49,434 bases of DNA from Planctomycetota bacterium (GTDB lineage: Bacteria > Planctomycetota > Planctomycetia > Pirellulales > Pirellulaceae). The translations under genes were made by a program, and so were the position numbers. Below, one piece after another: positions 44,519 through 49,434 of this stretch. The notes beneath the pieces are model-generated. The model was not told the origin of the DNA, did no database searches, and saw only the letters and a list, made by a program, of their open reading frames with translations. Numbering within the stretch: position 1 is the stretch's first letter; each line of letters begins with the position of its first letter. Where the stretch lies: assembly GCA_963204965.1 (NCBI GenBank), contig CAUJKA010000194.1, forward strand, positions 1-49,434, in the 5' to 3' direction.

Positions 44519-44623
44519 GTACGGTGTGTGCAGAGGCCTAATGCCAACCCGGCCGGACGTAACCGCACATCACGACCGCAGGAAAATGGACTGTATCACA
44601 AAAGTCTGGCCTCGTAACACGCC
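44519..44623. repeat. Single hairpin unit (family C, copy 3)
   Basis: 105 nt, one unit of the family C element. The stem pairs GGTGTGTGCAGAGGCC (44523-44538) with GGCCTCGTAACACGCC (44608-44623). Compared with the other copies, GAGGTC/GACCTC has become GAGGCC/GGCCTC, a paired change that keeps the stem. The right-hand unit is absent. The rest of the gap to 44907 shows no gene. Confidence 0.83.
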
Positions 44624-44907
44624 AATTTTGAACGCCCGTTCTTAACTTCGCCCCCCCATTTCGCCCTCACCGCTTAGGCTCGCATTACTCGCCACGCGAC
44701 TCTCACGCGAATTAGACAACTTTTAAACGGCAAACTACAGCGCGCGAGAGTTCGAGCCCAAAACTAGCGAAGCGGACCCATTCGTTCTATACTAGGCCTG
44801 CCCCAAAGGATGGGAGCCGACTAAGCGGTCGCGACTTGCTAACGTTGGGCTCGAGACCTCTCTTTGCGCTCACAGTTGATGAACTACAACCTCTTGATTT
44901 GCACCGA

Positions 44908-47415
44908 ATGACGACCATGGTTTTCAAAAGACTGATTCAGACTGTTCGCCGACTTCAGAATAGATCAAAGATAGCTACTTTTAAGCTCGCTACTAAGTCG
45001 AAGACGCTACGACGCGCTCTGCAGGCGGAGTCGCTTGAACCGAGGTTGGCAATGGCAGTCTTTCAAGTCTCAAGTAATGCCGATAGCGGTTCAGGCTCAC
45101 TGCGCGAAGCAATTCTCAGCGCCAACAACACGCCAGGCAGTGATTCAATTCTGTTTAGCTTGCCAGATAACAGTCGAGTCATCCAACTGGAAACACCGCT
45201 TCCGTTCGTGACCGATTCCGTTGTCATCGATGCCACAAGCCAGAATGGTTTTTCTGGACTTCCCTTGGTTGCCTTGGATGGATCGCAGATCACATCATCA
45301 TTGCCGTCGGGAATCGTCCTTTCAGCTAGCACCAGTGAAGTTCGTGGATTACACATCTACGGCTTTGACTATGGCATCACGGTAATGGGTGGATCCGGAA
45401 ATAGAATTGAACTCAATGCACTAGGCATTGATCCGACGGGTACATTACAGGTCTCGAATCGGAAGATTGGACTCTATCTTGTTGATACCAGCAACAATCG
45501 CATCGGCGGCACAACATTGCTAGGCAATCTGATTTCGGGCAACCTCGATGCGGGGATTCGCATCGAAGGAGTCAGTTCTCAAAACATCATCGCTGGCAAC
45601 TTGATCGGTACTGACCTAGACGGAGCAGTTTCCGGTGGTCCACAGGAGTATGGAGTGTTGATCGTCAGTGGGTCGGCGAATATCGTTGGAACCAATGGCG
45701 ACGATGTTGATGATGACCTTGAAGGCAACCTGATCTCTGGCAACATCCAAGCGGGAGTAACCATCTCTGGCTCTTCGCTGAATGTTGTGGCTGGCAACTT
45801 AATTGGCACGGACTTCTACGGTCTGCAAGGCATAACCGGCCAGACCAATGGCATCGAAGTGAACTTCGGTTCAGAAGATAACCGAGTTGGCACCAATGCC
45901 GATGGAGTCGGCGATGACTGGGAAAGAAACACGATCTCTGCGAATACTCAAGCTGGAATTTACGTTTTCCAAGCCACCGCAACCCTAATCGCTGGCAACT
46001 ACATTGGCTTGATGATCGATGGGGTAACGCCGCTGGGTAACGGAAACTCGGGAATTGTCATTGATGACCAATCCAATTCGAATCAAATCGGTATCCCCGG
46101 TGGGCCAAACCATATCGCTGATAATGGTGGATACGGAGTATTCCTTCGTAATTCATCCTCCAATCAATTGCGAAGTAACATCATTGGAATGGATGCTTTC
46201 CAAGGAACTATACTTGCTAATCAATCTGGAGCCATTCGCATTGAGGGAGGATCTCAGAACACAGTTGGCGGAGTCACTAGTACAGACCAGAATTCCATCG
46301 GTTTTGCAGACACCGTTGCTGTCGCAGTTGCTGGAAACTCATCTCGCAACAAGCTCTCTGGCAACAGCTACTTCGGATCTCAGAATTTTGCAATCGACTT
46401 AAACGATGACGGTCCCAGTGTAAATGACGACTTGGATCCGGATACGGGTCCGAATGGGCTACAGAATACTCCAGTTATAGATGCTGCCGTGATGGACGAT
46501 CAGCAAACATTGATTGCTGGCCATATCAACACAACAGCCTACACTCGCGTCATTATCGAAGTCCTGGCTGGGCAATCTATCCATCCAAGTCCGCTCAATC
46601 TCGTACCGCTTCAGCAGTTGGAAGTTATCACCGACAAAGAAGGTAACGCCACTTGGAGCATAACCCTTGCGAGTTCGATCACGCCTAACGATTACTTAGT
46701 GGCAATCGCACACGTGGCAAACAGTGGAACATCTGAACTTTCAAACATCGTCAGCATTCAAGGCTTGATGTCGATGGACTTGAGTCAACCATCGGTGGCC
46801 GAGTCCATCGGTACGACTCAGGCAACCGTGCATCGGCCAGCGGGCACCGACCTCCTGAGCGAATTTGTTGTCAGCCTTAACACCAATGATGCGGATAGAA
46901 TTCAGATTCCAGCGACGGTGGCAATTCCGGCGAATGCGGAATCGATCAACTTCGATATCACCGTCGTGGACGATCAGCGCTACAGTTATCAAGATGTGGT
47001 GATCTTTGCCGAGAGTAGCATTGCTTCAGCAATTGTTGTGCTTGACATCGTTGACAATGAGAGCGCTTGGCACAACTATTCAACTCCGCTTGACGTCTCA
47101 GGCAATGGAATGATCACACCCAGCGATGCCTTGGCCATCATTAACTATCTGAACAGCGGAGCCAATCGCGTCCTTTCGCAGATTGCTCTACAGGTTCCAC
47201 CGGTCTATTACGATACGTTCCACGATGGAAGAATTACTGCGTCGGATGCGTTGGCGGTAATCAACTTCCTTAACTCGCGAACGTCTGGCGAAGGCGAGTC
47301 CTCGGGAGACAGCGACACACCTTCCGAAGTAGACTTAGAACGAATGCAAGCGACATTCAGCTTCTTCGAAGACTACGCCAAAGCCGACTTGCGAAAATCT
47401 CGTCTAGGACGGTAA
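44908..47415 (+). CDS. LEPR-type surface protein with beta-helix and dockerin-like domain
   Basis: 835 aa from the ATG at 44908; another ATG is at 44917. The N-terminal basic region leads into AESLEPRLAMAVF, the LEPR-type signature. Next comes SGSGSLREAILSANNTPGSD, which usually opens right-handed parallel beta-helix domains, then many repeats with NxIxGNxIG cores (NLISGNLDAGI, NLIGTDLDG, NTISANTQAGI). A beta-sandwich segment (about 600-715) precedes a C-terminal dockerin type I-like pair: DVSGNGMITPSDALAIINYL and FHDGRITASDALAVINFL, both with calcium-loop spacing. The dockerin suggests non-covalent docking at the surface, with an unknown cohesin partner. Extracellular polysaccharide binding or cleavage is possible; no catalytic residues were identified. 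Confidence 0.87.
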   Translation: MTTMVFKRLIQTVRRLQNRSKIATFKLATKSKTLRRALQAESLEPRLAMAVFQVSSNADSGSGSLREAILSANNTPGSDSILFSLPDNSRVIQLETPLPFVTDSVVIDATSQNGFSGLPLVALDGSQITSSLPSGIVLSASTSEVRGLHIYGFDYGITVMGGSGNRIELNALGIDPTGTLQVSNRKIGLYLVDTSNNRIGGTTLLGNLISGNLDAGIRIEGVSSQNIIAGNLIGTDLDGAVSGGPQEYGVLIVSGSANIVGTNGDDVDDDLEGNLISGNIQAGVTISGSSLNVVAGNLIGTDFYGLQGITGQTNGIEVNFGSEDNRVGTNADGVGDDWERNTISANTQAGIYVFQATATLIAGNYIGLMIDGVTPLGNGNSGIVIDDQSNSNQIGIPGGPNHIADNGGYGVFLRNSSSNQLRSNIIGMDAFQGTILANQSGAIRIEGGSQNTVGGVTSTDQNSIGFADTVAVAVAGNSSRNKLSGNSYFGSQNFAIDLNDDGPSVNDDLDPDTGPNGLQNTPVIDAAVMDDQQTLIAGHINTTAYTRVIIEVLAGQSIHPSPLNLVPLQQLEVITDKEGNATWSITLASSITPNDYLVAIAHVANSGTSELSNIVSIQGLMSMDLSQPSVAESIGTTQATVHRPAGTDLLSEFVVSLNTNDADRIQIPATVAIPANAESINFDITVVDDQRYSYQDVVIFAESSIASAIVVLDIVDNESAWHNYSTPLDVSGNGMITPSDALAIINYLNSGANRVLSQIALQVPPVYYDTFHDGRITASDALAVINFLNSRTSGEGESSGDSDTPSEVDLERMQATFSFFEDYAKADLRKSRLGR

Positions 47416-47432
47416 GGCAAGAAACAACGCTC

Positions 47433-47460
47433 GTGGGTTTCGTTCCTCAACCCACCCTAC
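47433..47460. repeat. Short hairpin repeat, family D (copy 2)
   Basis: GTGGGTTTCGTTCCTCAACC and the following 8 bases form a small hairpin (GTGGGTT with AACCCAC). It matches 28564-28593 and lies 17 nt after the surface-protein stop. Confidence 0.75.
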
Positions 47461-47534
47461 AAATCGCTTGGTTGTGCTATAGTCATTGGTTACGTTACTG
47501 AACTCATAAGACTGCGATACACCCAGGATCTTCG

Positions 47535-48581
47535 ATGCGAGCAATCTGTTTTCGAGACATTAAGCAGCTTGACGTTTGCGATCTAGCCGAGCCGGAAATT
47601 GAAACAGCCGGAGACTGTATCGTGAAGGTCGAGATGGCCGGTCTGTGCGGCTCTGACTTGCATCCTTATTGGGGTCGTGAGAAGGGCCTGGACGCTGGCA
47701 CGGTGATGGGACATGAGTTCGTTGGGCGCGTCGTTGTAGCGGGATCGCAAGTGCGAGAACTGGTCGAAGGCGACCGCGTCTTTGCGCCTTTTTCGAGCAA
47801 TTGCGGCGACTGCTACTTTTGCAATCATGGACTGCCCAGTCGGTGTCGTAGTGGACAACTTTTCGGATGGCGTTCGGAAGGTCGTGGCCTCCACGGTGGA
47901 CAAGCTCAGTACATTCGCGTTCCGCTGGCGTCGGGAACGCTGATGAAAGTGCCCGACGATGTCTCAGATGAATTGGCTTTGTTGCTAGGAGACAATCTAA
48001 GCACAGGCTTCTTTTGCACCGATATGGCCAACGTACAGCCCGATGGAACTTATGTGATCATCGGCTGTGGCAACGTCGGTTTGATGGCGCTCAAAGCCGC
48101 GCAGATAAAAGGCTGCCACCAAGTCATCGCCTTTGATCCGGTCGCTGATCGAAGACTGCTTGCCGAGCAATTGGGTGCCACGGTTGTCTCAACAGAGCAA
48201 GCAGCCGAAGAGGTTGTTCGCAGATTGACGGAAGGTCGTGGAGCCGATGGAGTACTGGAATTGGTAGGCATGCCTGCAGCTCAACGACTGGCTTACCAAC
48301 TTGTACGACCAGGCGGCACGATAGCCACCGTGGGTTGCCACTGCGATGCTACCTTTGCCTTCTCGCCAGTCGATGCCTACGACAAGAACTTGACGTACCG
48401 AACCGGTCGCTGTCCGGCTCGCTACTACATGCAGCAGCTGATCGATCATCCCGCAATTCGCCAGATGAACACACGCTCGTTTATCACCCACTACTTTTCA
48501 CTGGACGATGGCCCTCGTGCCTACGAACTCTTCTCCCATCGCCAAGAAGGGATCATTAAGGGCGTTTTTGATTTGCGATAG
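47535..48581 (+). CDS. Zinc-dependent medium-chain alcohol dehydrogenase
   Basis: 348 aa. The catalytic zinc site has C38 (GLCGSD) and H60-E61 (MGHEFVG), the structural zinc site is C90, C93, C96 and C104 (NCGDCYFCNHGLPSRC), and the NAD(P) fold shows IGCGNVGLMALKAAQ followed by AFDPVADRR. The overall pattern suits the threonine/sorbitol dehydrogenase branch. The substrate is unknown. AGGATC lies about 6 nt before the ATG. No neighbour clearly belongs to the same pathway. Confidence 0.92.
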   Translation: MRAICFRDIKQLDVCDLAEPEIETAGDCIVKVEMAGLCGSDLHPYWGREKGLDAGTVMGHEFVGRVVVAGSQVRELVEGDRVFAPFSSNCGDCYFCNHGLPSRCRSGQLFGWRSEGRGLHGGQAQYIRVPLASGTLMKVPDDVSDELALLLGDNLSTGFFCTDMANVQPDGTYVIIGCGNVGLMALKAAQIKGCHQVIAFDPVADRRLLAEQLGATVVSTEQAAEEVVRRLTEGRGADGVLELVGMPAAQRLAYQLVRPGGTIATVGCHCDATFAFSPVDAYDKNLTYRTGRCPARYYMQQLIDHPAIRQMNTRSFITHYFSLDDGPRAYELFSHRQEGIIKGVFDLR

Positions 48582-48611
48582 AAGGATAGGTGGGTGGCTG
48601 GGTGGCATTCG

Positions 48612-48768
48612 GGTGGCACGCTCTGAGAGGCGAGGGCAGCAAGCCTCGAAGGGCGTGGGGCTGTTTTTTAGGCTAGGACTAGCTTGACTGCATTGCTGCA
48701 CTCAGTCGACCACGCCCATCAGTTGTCGCCTCGCTACGCTTCGGCCAACAACTTCTGAGCGTGCCACC
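48612..48768. repeat. Long-range inverted repeat in intergenic region
   Basis: GGTGGCACGCTC (48612-48623) is the inverse of 48757-48768, with further pairing blocks between (for example AGGCGAGG near 48627 with CGCCTCGC near 48727). The 285-bp gap may fold into one long structure. No gene is seen. Confidence 0.7.
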
Positions 48769-48866
48769 ATTTTTTCCGCTCTGGCGAGCGTATCTACGGC
48801 GACTAAGAGTTCGCGGCTCACACCTTACAAATTGCAGACTATAATTCTCTCAAAGGGAGAATTCCG

Positions 48867-49434
48867 ATGACCACAGCACAAAGGGTCTATCTGTTGCTTG
48901 AAAACGAATCGCTTTGGGAATCCGCTCTTCGTTGTCAGCAGATTCTTGCTAATTCGAAGATTGATCATGCCATATGTGGTGGAGTGGCTGTCTGCCTTCA
49001 TGGCTACCAGCGAAACACCACAGATCTCGATCTCATCATCCAGCGATCTGACGCGGAAGCGGTCAAGCGATTGCTTGAGAGCGTGGGATTCAAATGGGAC
49101 GAAGCGAAGAGGGAGTTCTTGAGCACGAGTGGAATCGCTATCCAGTTTCTTCTAGCCGGTGAGAGGGCAGGAAAAGGTGCTGAAGTTACGATCCCTCAAC
49201 CAGTCGGGGAACTCAACGTCGAAGAGCGTGAGGGATTGTGCGTAGTTAAACTATCGCGGTTGATCGAAATGAAACTTGCGAGTGGCCAGGGCAACATGCG
49301 CCGTACGCATAAAGACTTTGCGGATATTGTTGAGCTGATCGCTATTCGCAAACTGGACAGTTCCTTTGCACGGTATTTGCACAGTTCGGTGCGAGACACC
49401 TATCGGCAGCTTGTTCGAAACGCCAGTGCAGATG
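48867..49434 (+). CDS. Nucleotidyltransferase-fold protein, 3' end outside window
   Basis: The open frame starts at ATG 48867 with GGGAG about 8 nt upstream and runs to the window edge, giving 189 residues. It was not among the complete frames because it has no stop here. The nucleotidyltransferase core is GGVAVCLHGYQRNTTDLDLI: GG followed by DLD is the two-Asp metal motif of the Pol-beta-like/AbiEii-type fold. The downstream part (VVKLSRLIEMKLAS, THKDFADIVELI) matches the helical half of such proteins. Related proteins include abortive-infection toxins and tRNA-modifying toxins, but also metabolic enzymes. Nothing nearby suggests an antitoxin, although one could lie beyond the end. Confidence 0.8.
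   Translation, partial: MTTAQRVYLLLENESLWESALRCQQILANSKIDHAICGGVAVCLHGYQRNTTDLDLIIQRSDAEAVKRLLESVGFKWDEAKREFLSTSGIAIQFLLAGERAGKGAEVTIPQPVGELNVEEREGLCVVKLSRLIEMKLASGQGNMRRTHKDFADIVELIAIRKLDSSFARYLHSSVRDTYRQLVRNASAD

Noticed and set aside
44780..44800. TATACT box as promoter of the LEPR gene at 44908
   Set aside because: A -10-like hexamer is present but I found no matching -35 at proper spacing, so the call would be guesswork.

Overview
This window most likely comes from a planctomycete chromosome of the Pirellulales (Rhodopirellula/Pirellula-like) type. The evidence is lineage-typical content: two large surface proteins with the N-terminal LEPR-type motif (one ending in a dockerin-like domain), a DUF1559 pilin-like protein, a Tat-exported sugar isomerase paired with a sulfatase, membrane-anchored VWA proteins, a VF530-type protein and many short palindromic repeats between genes. 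There are no rRNA genes, no CRISPR array, no recognisable transposase and no phage genes.

Layout. 1-4011 (-): 5' part of a very large cell-surface protein. 4.4-7.0 kb (-): sugar isomerase and sulfatase, overlapping. 7.1-13.5 kb: three VWA proteins and one secretin-like protein. 14.0-19.5 kb: MORN-repeat protein, M3 peptidase (Dcp), and an overlapping pilin-like/lipoprotein pair. 19.5-23.3 kb: MntR, RlmN-like methyltransferase, tRNA-Ser(CGA) with its own terminator, a VapC toxin-antitoxin pair and a VF530 protein. 23.7-29.5 kb: FtsY and an ABC-F ATPase (adjoining), MiaE, a class II aldolase relative with altered metal ligands, and an orphan Dam-type methylase. 29.8-32.4 kb: CehA/McbA-like PHP hydrolase. 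32.6-40.0 kb (+): two tandem zinc-ribbon membrane proteins, a kinase-fold protein without catalytic residues, an MnmE-like GTPase without its C-terminal catalytic motif, and a UDP-sugar pyrophosphorylase. 40.0-47.4 kb: outer-membrane barrel-like protein, MurE-like ligase relative, Tat TIM-barrel protein and a LEPR/beta-helix/dockerin protein. 47.5-49.4 kb: zinc alcohol dehydrogenase and a nucleotidyltransferase cut by the window end.

Two themes stand out. First, several genes keep a familiar enzyme fold but have lost the residues that define catalysis: the kinase, MnmE-like, MurE-like, MtnB-like proteins and a metallopeptidase-like segment of the surface protein. Second, the intergenic DNA carries several dispersed repeat families. 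The most striking is a ~105-nt hairpin unit, present as inverted pairs at 21797-22058 and 28198-28466 and as a solo unit at 44519-44623, with a compensatory base change in its stem. All functional statements are from reading the sequence; no database search was run.
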